From positions 1 through 47,602 of the forward strand of contig URKE01000011.1 in assembly GCA_900548285.1 (NCBI GenBank): DNA of 47,602 nucleotides, in the 5' to 3' direction. This stretch comes from an uncultured Eubacteriales bacterium (GTDB taxonomy: Bacteria > Bacillota > Clostridia > Christensenellales > Borkfalkiaceae). The stretch's first letter is position 1. The number at the start of each line of letters is the position of its first letter. Both the position numbers and the translations under genes were made by a program. Positions 16,294-24,980 of this stretch are shown one piece after another. Below the pieces are notes generated by a model, which searched no databases, had not been told where the DNA came from, and worked only from the letters and a program-made list of their open reading frames with translations.

Positions 16294-17946
16294 TTATCTC
16301 ATTTTCCCGTATTTGTGATTTTCCAATTTTTCCTGTTCGGCTTTCTCTATTTTCTTTTTGAACGATTTTTCGACGATAAGGTTAATCAGCAACGTCGATC
16401 CCGTTGAAAGAAGAGAGTTCGTTACCATATAAATCGAGAACGCGGCAGAATAAATGAACGAGAATATACCGAACATAATCGGCATCATCCAGGTCATCAT
16501 TTTCTGCGTGGAAGCGGCTGTGGAATTATCGCCGTCCACGGAGGAAAGTTGCATCTGCGTTTTCTGAGTTTTGTTCATTATTATCGTCGAACCCGCCATC
16601 GAAAGAATGGAAAGAGCGACGAGAATGAACCAGCCGTTACCGTTTTTAAAGCCTTTTTCCTTATATCTGCCGAGGTTGTAAGTAAGTTCTTCGTAATCGG
16701 TTTCGCTTATCGTTACGTTTATTTTCTTAGAAAGTTCGTCGTTGCTCGCGGGGAGAGCGGTCGTCCAGGAACAGTCTGCCGCCCAGATGTTTTTAACCCA
16801 CGGGAATATTACCGAACGCGCATTGTTTCCGTCGCCTTCATACCATTCGGCAGCGGCTTTTCTCGCGCCTTCTCTCACTTCTTCGATTTCCTTGCTCTCG
16901 ATAATTTTAAACAGTTCTTCGGTGAGTTTCGCTTCCGCTTTGGCTTCGAACGACGCCTTTTCCGTTGCGAAATCGGCGTTTTCGATAATAGCGGCGTAAT
17001 CCGTTTCGTCCTTATCTTCCGGTTTTTCCTTATCTTTCAGAACACGGTATTTCGCGGCGAGGTCGGGGCAGGTTTCCCAGAACAGAGTTTCGTCCATTAT
17101 ATAGTAAACTCCCTCTTTTTCGGAAATCGCTCCCGCGGTTATAAGAGCGTCTTTAAGCCCTGCGGCTTCCGCTCTTTTTATAAGTCCGCTCTGAACTTCG
17201 TTGTCGATTATCTTTTTAAATTCAAAATAATCGGGGTTGAAAGTTCCGTCCGCGCGGATGATTTTTTCGATATCTTTTCCGTAAACGGCTATTAGATCTG
17301 CCGCTTTGGTTCTGTCCGCGGCGTAATCGTCGCCGACGACCACGAAACAGCCGGAAATACCTTTCTTGGCGAAGATATTGCCGTAATCGAGATAATAAGC
17401 AACGTGAACGTTGCCTTTATCGTCCGTGGTTTCGACCTTTTTGACGGAAGAATTTTCTTCCGCGGCAACTTTTTCTATCGACTGGTTGTAAGCGACTCTC
17501 ATTCCGTCGAAAATATCTCTTTCGCTGACCTGAGAATAAGAGTTAAACGCGCCGATGACGATAAAGAAAAACACGAGCGTTATGATAGTGGGCAGACAGG
17601 CGGAAAACGCGGAATAGCCGTTCTTTTTATAAAGAGCCATCATTTTTTGCTGATAGAGGTCTTTATTTTTGGCGTATTGCTTCTGCAATTTCTCAAGGTC
17701 TTCCTTCATGGCTTCCATTTTGAGCGCGTTTTTCTTCATCGAAACACGCGACCAGACGTCGGGAGCCAGAGTTATGAGTTTTAAAATGATCGTAAACAGA
17801 ATAATACCTAAACCGACGTCCTTCGCAAAACCGATGATCGCGGCTATTATTTTACAGATCCACTCGTATCTGACCGAAATATTCGCTATTTCGCCGATTG
17901 ACGGAACTATGCTCGTCACGGCGGTCAGTAAATTCGTTAAAAACAT
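16294..17946 (-). CDS. yidC: YidC/Oxa1 membrane insertase with very large extracellular insertion
   Basis: A 550-residue membrane protein insertase. Transmembrane segment 1 lies near residues 35-62. The cytoplasmic hairpin (MKKNALKMEAMKEDLEKLQKQ onward) spans about 70-110 and segment 2 spans about 115-137. The last three segments lie near 438-456, 484-508 and 512-530. Gram-positive YidC proteins are usually 250-290 residues. Here about 300 residues, mostly charged and helical, separate segments 2 and 3, a loop expected to face outside. An N-terminal lipoprotein signal is not seen. Part of the rpmH-rnpA-yidD-yidC-jag operon. Confidence 0.93.
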   Translation of the reverse strand: MFLTNLLTAVTSIVPSIGEIANISVRYEWICKIIAAIIGFAKDVGLGIILFTIILKLITLAPDVWSRVSMKKNALKMEAMKEDLEKLQKQYAKNKDLYQQKMMALYKKNGYSAFSACLPTIITLVFFFIVIGAFNSYSQVSERDIFDGMRVAYNQSIEKVAAEENSSVKKVETTDDKGNVHVAYYLDYGNIFAKKGISGCFVVVGDDYAADRTKAADLIAVYGKDIEKIIRADGTFNPDYFEFKKIIDNEVQSGLIKRAEAAGLKDALITAGAISEKEGVYYIMDETLFWETCPDLAAKYRVLKDKEKPEDKDETDYAAIIENADFATEKASFEAKAEAKLTEELFKIIESKEIEEVREGARKAAAEWYEGDGNNARSVIFPWVKNIWAADCSWTTALPASNDELSKKINVTISETDYEELTYNLGRYKEKGFKNGNGWFILVALSILSMAGSTIIMNKTQKTQMQLSSVDGDNSTAASTQKMMTWMMPIMFGIFSFIYSAAFSIYMVTNSLLSTGSTLLINLIVEKSFKKKIEKAEQEKLENHKYGKMR

Positions 17947-18067
17947 TCGACTCCTTGCGATTTAAAAAGACAGAAAGCCCGGAAAAGAACTTTCTTCTTA
18001 AATTCGCGGCTTTTACTTTTTCATATTTATCCGCCGGCGATTGAAAATTTCGCCTGCAATTAAAATT

Positions 18068-18316
18068 TCAGTAAAGCCATTTTATTTTATTTCTGTTGTC
18101 CGGAACAGGGTCGAATCCTCCCTTATTGAAGGAATTACACCTTAAAATTCTCCATATCGTAAGGAAAAATCCGACGATAAAGTTATGTTTTTCAAACGCC
18201 TCGATCGCGTAAATACTGCACGTCGGAGTGAAAATACAGCCCGAATTCAATCCGGGCGAAACGTATTTTTTATAAAACATGAGAATTCTGATAACTATCC
18301 TGTTGATAATTCTCAT
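18068..18316 (-). CDS. yidD: Membrane protein insertion efficiency factor YidD
   Basis: An 82-residue small membrane-associated protein that assists YidC. The family core YKKYVSPGLNSGCIFTPTCS is followed by YAIEAFEKHNFIVGFFLTIWRILRC and GGFDPVP. Its start directly abuts the rnpA stop. A 121-bp AT-rich gap with no gene separates it from yidC. Confidence 0.95.
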   Translation of the reverse strand: MRIINRIVIRILMFYKKYVSPGLNSGCIFTPTCSIYAIEAFEKHNFIVGFFLTIWRILRCNSFNKGGFDPVPDNRNKIKWLY

Positions 18317-18631
18317 TTAAAGGTTTTCCTTTTTTTTAAGATAATTCATTTCCGAAACAAACTTCTCGTAAAGATATTCGTCCCTCACTTTGGGCATTAT
18401 AACTATGCGGTAATTTTTCTTTAAATCCTTAAACGCCTCTCTCGCGCTTGCGCGGAGTAATCTCTTGATTCTGTTCCTCTTGACCGCGTTGCCGTGCTTT
18501 TTACTCACGGAATATCCTATTTTGAAGTCCTCAGACGGAAAATACAGCATTGTAAGAGATCTCGAATATACCTTTTTTCCTTTTGAAAAAAGTTTATCGA
18601 AATCGCTTTTTCTCTTCAATCTGTATATCAA
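18317..18631 (-). CDS. rnpA: Ribonuclease P protein component
   Basis: A 104-residue basic protein that pairs with RNase P RNA in tRNA 5' processing. The signature KHGNAVKRNRIKRLLRASAREAF (residues about 45-67) is the RNR motif. It lies between rpmH and yidD in the usual order. Confidence 0.96.
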   Translation of the reverse strand: MIYRLKRKSDFDKLFSKGKKVYSRSLTMLYFPSEDFKIGYSVSKKHGNAVKRNRIKRLLRASAREAFKDLKKNYRIVIMPKVRDEYLYEKFVSEMNYLKKKENL

Positions 18632-18640
18632 GCCCTTTTA

Positions 18641-18775
18641 TCAGTAAGAGAGTTTCTTACGTCCTTTGTTTCTTCTTCTTTTAAGTACGTTTCTTCCGGA
18701 CTTGGTAGCCATTCTTTTTCTGAATCCGTGAACCTTATTTCTCGTTCTCTTTTTGGGTTGGTAAGTTCTTTTCAT
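18641..18775 (-). CDS. rpmH: 50S ribosomal protein L34
   Basis: A 44-residue ribosomal protein read directly from the minus strand: MKRTYQPKKRTRNKVHGF at the start and RRRNKGRKKLSY at the end. The ribosome site AAAGGAG precedes ATG by 7 nt. First gene of the rpmH-rnpA-yidD-yidC-jag operon, behind a consensus promoter. In most Bacillota the next gene upstream is dnaA; here it is dnaN. Confidence 0.97.
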   Translation of the reverse strand: MKRTYQPKKRTRNKVHGFRKRMATKSGRNVLKRRRNKGRKKLSY

Positions 18776-18853
18776 GATTTTGCTCCTTTATTCAGCATTT
18801 GTTTGTCTTTTTTTAATACCTTAAACTTCGCGTTTTAAGACATATGCTTAAGC

Positions 18854-18882
18854 ATTATATATGTTTTTATTTTTTTTGTCAA
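18854..18882 (-). promoter_or_regulatory. Consensus promoter of the rpmH operon
   Basis: On the minus strand TTGACA (18882-18877) and TATAAT (18859-18854) are separated by 17 bp of A-rich sequence. The leader is about 70 nt. A short palindrome CATATGCTTAAGCATA overlaps the start point. Confidence 0.93.
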
Positions 18883-18900
18883 TTAATTGAGTATTTAAAT

Positions 18901-20004
18901 TTAAGAATTTATTCTTATCGGCAGAATAAGATACAGATATTCTTCTCCGGAGTAAGGTCTGATTATGCAAGGCGAAATGGAACTGTTCATATTTATGTTG
19001 ACGAATTCGTCGCCCGCGGCTCTGAGCGCGTCGCAGATATATCTGGAATTAAACGCAATGCTTAAATCTTTTCCGTCGAGATTGACGATTACGTTTTCGT
19101 TTACGTTTCCGCTCTCGGAGTTGGAAAGAATATTAATGTTATTGTCCTTTATGTCGAGTTTTATAAGGTTTTTATTTTCCTTAGCCACAACGGACGCTCT
19201 TTCGAGGGAATTCAGGAACGCAAGTCTGTTCACTCTCACCGTCGTTAAAAACTCGGACGGGATGATCTGTTCGTAATTGATGAATTCACCCTCTAAAAGT
19301 CTGGTTATGAAAACCGTTCCGTCCACTTCTATCATAAGGCTCTTTTCTTCGGAAACGAAGGTTATTTCTTCTTCGTCCTTATCGAGAAGTCTCGAAATTT
19401 CGGAAACGGCTCTCGCGGGAACGACGAGTTTGAAATCGGACGAAGAATTTATAATCTTTTTCTTCGCCACGGCAAGCCTGAACCCGTCGAGCGCGACGCA
19501 GGTTAAAACGTTGTTTTTAACCGAGAACAACTCGCCTTTTAAAATAGGTCTGCTTTCGTCCGTGGAGCAGGAAAAAACGGTTTTGTTTATTATATCCTTA
19601 AAATCTTTCTGAAGAATGGAGAAAGCCTTTTCGCGGAGATCTTTCTTTATGTTCGGAAATTCGTCGGCGTTGAGTGTGGAAAGATAGACCTCGGACGAAC
19701 CGTAAATTATTTTAAGTTTACGGTCGTCGCCGATCATGAGTTCCACCTGATCTTCGCCCTCGAGTTTTTTGGTGAATTCGGCGAAGAGTTTTCCCGGGAT
19801 AACCGAAACTCCTTCTTCTATTGTATCCGATCTGATTGTTTTTTCGATCGCTATTTCCATATCCGTAGCCGCTAAGGTAAGTTCGTCGCCTTTGACGGTC
19901 ATTTTGATTCCTTCCAGAACGGGATTAGTCGTTTTAACGCTGATTGCTTTAGATACCTTCATTACGGCGCTTGCAAGATCGCTTCCGTTTACCAAAACTT
20001 TCAT
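18901..20004 (-). CDS. dnaN: DNA polymerase III beta sliding clamp
   Basis: A 367-residue clamp made of three repeated domains. The start MKVLVNGSDLASAVMKVSKAI, LTLAATDMEIAIEKTI in domain 1 and the C-terminal LILPIRINS ending are typical of bacterial DnaN. AAAGGAAATTATCT precedes ATG. It points toward rpmH, the reverse of the usual arrangement in which dnaA and dnaN run away from rpmH. dnaA is missing on both sides. The upstream 570 bp holds the putative origin. Confidence 0.96.
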   Translation of the reverse strand: MKVLVNGSDLASAVMKVSKAISVKTTNPVLEGIKMTVKGDELTLAATDMEIAIEKTIRSDTIEEGVSVIPGKLFAEFTKKLEGEDQVELMIGDDRKLKIIYGSSEVYLSTLNADEFPNIKKDLREKAFSILQKDFKDIINKTVFSCSTDESRPILKGELFSVKNNVLTCVALDGFRLAVAKKKIINSSSDFKLVVPARAVSEISRLLDKDEEEITFVSEEKSLMIEVDGTVFITRLLEGEFINYEQIIPSEFLTTVRVNRLAFLNSLERASVVAKENKNLIKLDIKDNNINILSNSESGNVNENVIVNLDGKDLSIAFNSRYICDALRAAGDEFVNINMNSSISPCIIRPYSGEEYLYLILPIRINS

Positions 20005-20136
20005 AGATAATTTCCTTTAGTGTATTTTTCTTATTCTCTGTATTTCGTTCCAGCCGGCTTACCGGCGTGTTTCGTTGATTGATTTAATTATTTTTCTTCT
20101 TAGTTTAACAGTATTAATAATAAGGCGCGGTGACTT

Positions 20137-20517
20137 TGTGGACAACCGGATTTTTATTTTCAAAAATTCTTATAACAAGAGGAATTTTAAAAATTGTATT
20201 CGGTTGAAAAAACCGTGGATAACCCTTTTTCTTATGTTGATTAAAAGTTGAAACCGTTATTTTTTGTGGGTAACTTTTTTTAGTAATCCGAAAAAATGCC
20301 GCCGGCGGAAACTCCGTTACTTAATATTAAACTGTATCTATTATATATAATAAACGAAAAAAAATCAACCGATTAGAGAACCATTTGACAGGAAAAATTT
20401 TTTATTTAAGGTATGAGTATATTTATCGACAAAAAGTCGGTTTATATGTGGATAACTTATCGAGTTTACGAACAATATCGGGATTTATGGTGGATAAAGG
20501 TGGATAAATGAGGATAA
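20137..20517. other. Putative chromosomal replication origin (oriC) with DnaA-box cluster
   Basis: At least eight sites match TGTGGATAA with zero to two mismatches: 20137, 20214, 20265, 20423 (reverse), 20447 (perfect), 20489, 20499 and 20509. The last three are spaced exactly 10 bp. An AT-rich stretch at 20321-20366 could be the unwinding element. The 572-bp gap 20005-20576 has no gene. It separates minus-strand dnaN from plus-strand rsmG. A weak TTGACA at 20385 lacks a good -10. Confidence 0.8.
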
Positions 20518-20541
20518 AACGAAAAATATCCGACGTTTAAG

Positions 20542-20570
20542 TTGACAACTATGTTGAATGATTGTAAAAT
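20542..20570 (+). promoter_or_regulatory. Promoter of rsmG, probably producing a leaderless transcript
   Basis: TTGACA, a 17-bp spacer and TAAAAT, with six nucleotides between the -10 and the ATG. It starts 25 bp after the last DnaA-like box, so DnaA binding could affect it. Confidence 0.85.
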
Positions 20571-20576
20571 GCGGTT

Positions 20577-21263
20577 ATGAATAAGATTAAAGAAGCGGAA
20601 ATAAATTTAACCGCAAAGCAGGAAGAAAAATTTGAAAGATTCTGCAAAATTCTCAAGGAATATAACGAAAAATTCAATCTTACGTCCATAACCGACGACG
20701 AGGGAATTTACGAAAAACATTTTGCGGACAGTTTAAAAGGAGAAGAATTTTTCCCTTTTAACGCGAACGTTATAGAGATAGGTTCGGGGGGAGGGTTTCC
20801 GTCCGTGCCGCTGAAAATAGCGAGAGCAGACCTTTCTTTCACTCTTTTGGAAGCCACCGAGAAAAAATGCGGATATCTGCGAAACGTCGGCGAAGAGTTG
20901 AGTTTTGAGAATTTCAAAGTCGTTTGCGGCAGAGCCGAAGAGTTCGGAAAAAAGACGGAATACAGAGAGAAATTCGACGTCGCCACCGCGAGAGCCGTCG
21001 CAAGGCTTAACGTTCTTTGCGAATATTGTATGCCGTTCGTAAAAAAGGGCGGCTGTTTCGTCGCTTATAAAGGCGACGCGGAAGAGGAAATAAAAGAAGC
21101 GGAAAAGGCGGTGGAAATTCTCGGCGGAAAAATAATCGAAGTCAAAGATTTTATTCTGTCCGAAAAATCGGGAAGAAGAAACGTGATCGTAATAAAAAAA
21201 GAGCGCGAAACTCCCGCGGAATATCCTCGGCTGAACGGAGCGATAAAAAAGAAACCGCTGTGA
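20577..21263 (+). CDS. rsmG: 16S rRNA (guanine527-N7)-methyltransferase
   Basis: A 228-residue Rossmann-fold methyltransferase acting on 16S rRNA. The SAM-binding motif is VIEIGSGGGFPSVPLKIA (residues about 65-82), then FTLLEATEKKCGYLRNV, and FDVATARAVARL, all RsmG hallmarks. There is no ribosome-binding sequence before the ATG, and the promoter -10 ends only six nucleotides upstream, so a leaderless mRNA is likely. rsmG is a frequent neighbour of replication origins in Bacillota. Confidence 0.95.
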   Translation: MNKIKEAEINLTAKQEEKFERFCKILKEYNEKFNLTSITDDEGIYEKHFADSLKGEEFFPFNANVIEIGSGGGFPSVPLKIARADLSFTLLEATEKKCGYLRNVGEELSFENFKVVCGRAEEFGKKTEYREKFDVATARAVARLNVLCEYCMPFVKKGGCFVAYKGDAEEEIKEAEKAVEILGGKIIEVKDFILSEKSGRRNVIVIKKERETPAEYPRLNGAIKKKPL

Positions 21264-21305
21264 AAAACCGCCGGAAAAAGAAACTTTTAAAAACCGATAA
21301 ATAAC

Positions 21306-21342
21306 AAAACCGCCCGATAATCGACTTATAGGACGGTTTTTT
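21306..21342 (+). terminator. Terminator of rsmG carrying the dispersed motif in its loop
   Basis: AAAACCGCCC and GGACGGTTTT pair with one mismatch, followed by TT. The loop contains an exact TAATCGACTTATAG (21318-21331), the reverse of the dispersed motif. Confidence 0.8.
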
Positions 21343-21375
21343 AGTGTTGTTTTATTTAATGTCGGGTGTAATTTT

Positions 21376-21861
21376 TTAATAATAGATAATTTTTAAGCCT
21401 TTCTTTCCGGCTTTTTTTATGGTGTAATAAGTGCCTCCTTCCCTTCTTCCGTCGTGATAAGCAAGCAGAAGGGAAGAGTTATCCACAAGATAATCGTCGC
21501 GGATGAGCATACAGTTTTTAAAATAAGGCTTCTTCTCTTCGGCGATATAATCCGCGTTCGATAAACAGTCCGAATACAAAATTTTCTCTTCTTCGGAGTA
21601 GTTCGAAGTCTGATCCGAACAGGGAATAACCGCGCAGATTTTAACTTTTTTCCCCTCGTTTTTAAGTTCCGTCAGAACCGAAAAACATTCGAGGTCGAAG
21701 CCTTTAGCCATTCCGACGAGGAAAATTTCGTAGCCGTTTTCCGCAATCTGCCCGAGATAAATTTTCAGTTTTATTCTGTCGAAGTCTTTCGGGAGAATTC
21801 TGTGTCCCGTCACGGCGCACGTTTTGTTTATCGAAAACGGCGGAAGATTGCTTACTATCAC
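21376..21861 (-). CDS. YpsA/SLOG-superfamily protein (DUF1273-like)
   Basis: A 161-residue protein of the SLOG nucleotide-binding group related to YpsA. KTCAVTGHR near residue 13 and LVGMAKGFDLECFSVLTEL near 48 are the family's glycine-rich and acidic positions; ADYIAEEKKPYFKNCMLIRDDYLVDNSSLLLAY matches its C-terminal half. YpsA has been tied to cell division and oxidative stress, but the ligand is not firmly known. The start codon is GTG, chosen because AAAGGAA lies six bases upstream and the alignment begins there. It is convergent with rsmG. Confidence 0.8.
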   Translation of the reverse strand: MIVSNLPPFSINKTCAVTGHRILPKDFDRIKLKIYLGQIAENGYEIFLVGMAKGFDLECFSVLTELKNEGKKVKICAVIPCSDQTSNYSEEEKILYSDCLSNADYIAEEKKPYFKNCMLIRDDYLVDNSSLLLAYHDGRREGGTYYTIKKAGKKGLKIIYY

Positions 21862-21920
21862 GTTGCGTTCCTTTTATAAGTCGGAAAAATTTTATTATCC
21901 GGAAAGTTTTTATTATTTTA

Positions 21921-23195
21921 TTATCTGGAGAGTTCCTTTATCGCTCTTTTGTAAATTTTAAACTGAAGTTTAAGGTTTTCGAGAGAAACGAACTCGTTCG
22001 GCTGGTGAATTCTGCAATCCTCGTCCGTTTCGGGGCCGAACGCCGCGCCGAATTTCAACGCTCTCGCGTAAGTTCCTCCGCCGATTGCTATCGGTTTTTC
22101 GTTTTTACCCGTTTCTTCGTTGTAGATTTTCAGAAGAGTTCTGACCAAAAATCCCTCTTTGTCGTTAAACAAAGGTTTCTGATGAGAGAGAATTTCCACC
22201 GGCGCGATGAGTTTAAGAGCCTCGACGAGTTGTTCGCCGTTTAAAAGAGAGGGATAACGGAAGTCAACCGAAACTTTTATTTCGTCGCCGTCAAGACTTA
22301 TAACATCAGGACTCATCGTAAGATTGCCCGTTTCGTCTTTGAGTTGTTTAAGTCCCATTTTATCCTCAAAGAGATATTCTCTTATTTTTCCGTCGATAAC
22401 TCCCGCGCCCTCGAGATATTTAACCATTTTTAATATGGCGTTTACGCCTTTGTCGGGCGTTGAGCCGTGAGCGGAAACACCTCTCGCAACGAGTTTTCCG
22501 TTTTCTTCCGTAACTTCGTATTGACTCATCAAATCGGGGTTTAAAGGCGCTATAGCCTCACATTTATCGCAAACAACGTTGATTCTTTCGCCGCCGCAGA
22601 GTTCTTTCAGTTCGTCGGAAAGAGATTTAAAAGTGAACTTCGCGTGCAAAATTCCCTTCTCGGCGTAGATAACGGGAAAGTCCCCGTCGGGCGAAAAACC
22701 GTAATCGGGAAAGCGGGAAACTTTTTCGAAATGATCGATGCACTTCCAGCCCGTTTCCTCGTTGCAACCGAGAATCAGCCTGATTTTTTTGTTCGGAACG
22801 TAACCTTCGTCTTTGAGTTCTTTCATACAGTAAAGGCAGACCATCGCCGGACCTTTGTCGTCGGTCGTTCCTCTGCCGTAAATTTTTCCGTCGGCTTCGG
22901 TGGCTTCGAACGGAGGATATTTCCAGGCGGTAAGATCGCCTGCCGGAACAACGTCCAGATGAACGAGTATCGCTATTTCGTCTTTTTCCGTTTTACCCTC
23001 GCCGAAAACAACTTCGCCGATATAGTTGTCGTAATTGATCGTTTCAAAACCGAACGAGCCGGCAAGATCGAGAAAATATTTCAGCGCGCCGAAAACGCCG
23101 TCGCCGAAAGGTTTGTTTTCCGTCGCTTCGCCCTGAACGGACGGGAAAGAAACGAGAGTTTTCAAACTCTCTTTCATTTTTTCAAAATTATCCAT
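21921..23195 (-). CDS. M20 family metallodipeptidase (PepV/Sapep-like)
   Basis: A 424-residue zinc dipeptidase or aminoacylase of family M20. Metal and catalytic motifs are LVHLDVVPAGD, then YGRGTTDDKGPAMV (bridging Asp), then GCNEETGWKC (general base Glu), then FSPDGDFPVIYAEKG, and a histidine near the end in CRIHQPNEF. The dimerisation lid domain occupies the middle. The ATG at 23195 follows AAGGAGCG; an upstream in-frame start adds 26 residues across the promoter and is rejected. The gene is divergent from gltX, with overlapping promoters. Confidence 0.9.
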   Translation of the reverse strand: MDNFEKMKESLKTLVSFPSVQGEATENKPFGDGVFGALKYFLDLAGSFGFETINYDNYIGEVVFGEGKTEKDEIAILVHLDVVPAGDLTAWKYPPFEATEADGKIYGRGTTDDKGPAMVCLYCMKELKDEGYVPNKKIRLILGCNEETGWKCIDHFEKVSRFPDYGFSPDGDFPVIYAEKGILHAKFTFKSLSDELKELCGGERINVVCDKCEAIAPLNPDLMSQYEVTEENGKLVARGVSAHGSTPDKGVNAILKMVKYLEGAGVIDGKIREYLFEDKMGLKQLKDETGNLTMSPDVISLDGDEIKVSVDFRYPSLLNGEQLVEALKLIAPVEILSHQKPLFNDKEGFLVRTLLKIYNEETGKNEKPIAIGGGTYARALKFGAAFGPETDEDCRIHQPNEFVSLENLKLQFKIYKRAIKELSR

Positions 23196-23264
23196 AGGGA
23201 AATCGCTCCTTATTATCCTAAGCGGAAATCTAAATTTAAAAATTTTAGAAATTCGCTTGATTTT

Positions 23265-23293
23265 ATTATACACTTTTTTTTATTTATGGTAAA
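23265..23293 (-). promoter_or_regulatory. Candidate promoter of the M20 peptidase gene
   Basis: On the minus strand TTTACC (23293-23288), a 17-bp spacer and TATAAT (23270-23265). It overlaps the opposing gltX promoter almost completely. Confidence 0.6.
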
Positions 23294-23295
23294 AT
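23267..23295 (+). promoter_or_regulatory. Candidate promoter of gltX
   Basis: TATACA, a 17-bp spacer and TAAAAT, with an extended -10 TGG at 23287-23289. The leader is about 110 nt. The two divergent promoters share the same DNA, so they may exclude one another. Confidence 0.6.
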
Positions 23296-23413
23296 AAAAA
23301 CACGAAAGTTTTTTGAAATAGAAAAGAAATTTTTCGGTTAGGCGGAATTTTATCGGCCGCGATCGCGGATTTAAACGAAAAAACGAAACAATGACCGGCA
23401 AGCAAGGAGAATT

Positions 23414-24853
23414 ATGGAAAAGGTAAGAACGAGATTTGCTCCCAGCCCCACGGGGTTTATGCACCTCGGCGGACTTCGTACCGCGCTTTACGCGTATCTT
23501 TACGCAAAACACAACGGCGGCGATTTTATTTTAAGAATAGAAGACACCGACCAGCAGCGTTACGTCGAGGGGGCGGTCGAACTTATTTACAGTTCCCTTA
23601 AAGAATCGGGACTTATCTACGACGAAGGTCCCGACGTGGGCGGAAATTACGGTCCGTACGTTCAGAGCGAAAGAAAGGAAATTTATCATGAGTACGCGAA
23701 AAAACTCATCGAACTCGGCGGGGCGTACTATTGTTTCTGCTCGAAAGAAAGGCTCGAATCTCTCACCGACGAGAACGGAAACAGAAAATACGACAAACAT
23801 TGCCTTAAACTTTCCAAGGAAGAAATAGAGAAAAAACTCGCCGCCGGCGAACCGTACGTTATCCGTCAGAACATCCCCACCGAGGGCGTCAGCGAATACG
23901 AAGATATGGTTTACGGCACGATAAGAGTCGATTACGCCGATCTCGAAGATAACATTCTGATAAAGAGCGACGGCATGCCGACTTATAACTTCGCGAACGT
24001 TATCGACGACCACCTTATGGGGATAACTCACGTTATCAGAGGAACGGAATATCTTTCGTCCACTCCGAAATATAATCTTATGTACGACGCGTTCGGGTGG
24101 GAAAGACCGAAATATATTCACCTGCCCACGATAATGAAGGACGCGACGAGAAAACTTTCCAAACGTTACGGCGACGCGAACTTCGACGATTTCGTCAAGA
24201 AAGGTTATCTGAAAGAGGCGATTATAAACTACGTAGCCCTTCTCGGCTGGTCGCCCAAGAGCAACGTCGAAAAAATGACGCTCCCCGAAATGGTGGAAAT
24301 GTTCTCGCTCGACGGAATTTCCAAATCTCCTTCGATTTTCGACGAAATGAAACTCCGTTGGCTCAACGGCGAATACATCCGCGAACTTTCGGAGGACGAA
24401 TTCTACGCTCACGCTCTTCCTTATCTCGAAAATTCCGCCGTCAACGGAAAATTCGACCTGAAAAAGATTGCGAAACTTCTTCACGGCAGAGTGGAAGTTC
24501 TCGGCGATATCCCCGAAAAAATAGACTGGCTCGTTTCTCTTCCCGATTACGATTTCGCCCTTTTCGACAATAAGAAAAACAAAACCGACAAGGAAGTAGC
24601 GAAAACTCTCCTGCCCGAGATAAAAGAATGGCTCGAAGAGATAGACGATTTCTCGAACGACGTTCTGTTCTCCGCGCTCAGCGAAAAAGCCAAAGAAAAG
24701 GGCGTTAAGAGCGGCTCGGTGTTCTGGGTGATGAGAATCGCTATAACCGGCATGGCGGTAACGCCCGGCGGAGCGACGGAAATCGCCGAACTTCTTGGTA
24801 AAAACGAAACGCTCGCGCGTATTGAAAAATCGATAAAACGCCTTGCGGAATAA
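23414..24853 (+). CDS. gltX: Glutamyl-tRNA synthetase
   Basis: A 479-residue class I aminoacyl-tRNA synthetase. The HIGH-type motif is in RFAPSPTGFMHLGGLRTALY (residues 6-25) and the KMSKS-type motif in ATRKLSKRYGDANF (about 238-251). The C-terminal anticodon-binding domain follows. Length is normal. AAGGAGAATT precedes ATG. It could be discriminating or non-discriminating; that cannot be told here. Confidence 0.96.
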   Translation: MEKVRTRFAPSPTGFMHLGGLRTALYAYLYAKHNGGDFILRIEDTDQQRYVEGAVELIYSSLKESGLIYDEGPDVGGNYGPYVQSERKEIYHEYAKKLIELGGAYYCFCSKERLESLTDENGNRKYDKHCLKLSKEEIEKKLAAGEPYVIRQNIPTEGVSEYEDMVYGTIRVDYADLEDNILIKSDGMPTYNFANVIDDHLMGITHVIRGTEYLSSTPKYNLMYDAFGWERPKYIHLPTIMKDATRKLSKRYGDANFDDFVKKGYLKEAIINYVALLGWSPKSNVEKMTLPEMVEMFSLDGISKSPSIFDEMKLRWLNGEYIRELSEDEFYAHALPYLENSAVNGKFDLKKIAKLLHGRVEVLGDIPEKIDWLVSLPDYDFALFDNKKNKTDKEVAKTLLPEIKEWLEEIDDFSNDVLFSALSEKAKEKGVKSGSVFWVMRIAITGMAVTPGGATEIAELLGKNETLARIEKSIKRLAE

Positions 24854-24900
24854 CGGTAATAAACCGATATTTTAAAATGTATCGGATAACAAACACGCGG

Positions 24901-24914
24901 CTATAAGTTGATTA
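24901..24914 (+). repeat. Copy of the dispersed motif (13/14)
   Basis: CTATAAGTTGATTA, one mismatch from CTATAAGTCGATTA, lies between the gltX stop and its terminator. Confidence 0.6.
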
Positions 24915-24933
24915 AACGAATATTTTAAAAAAT

Positions 24934-24961
24934 AAAGCGACCTGGTTAAAGGTCGCTTTTT
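24934..24961 (+). terminator. Terminator of gltX
   Basis: AAAGCGACCT and AGGTCGCTTT form a perfect 10-bp stem around GGTTAA, followed by further T residues. Confidence 0.9.
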
Positions 24962-24980
24962 CAGTGTGAGGACAATAAAA

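Noticed and set aside
20385..20417. Remnant dnaA promoter in the origin region
   Set aside because: TTGACA at 20385 has no acceptable -10 at 16-18 bp, and no dnaA fragment follows in any frame.
23531..24484. 317-codon open frame antisense to gltX
   Set aside because: gltX is complete and unmistakable; the antisense frame shows no family and no start signals.
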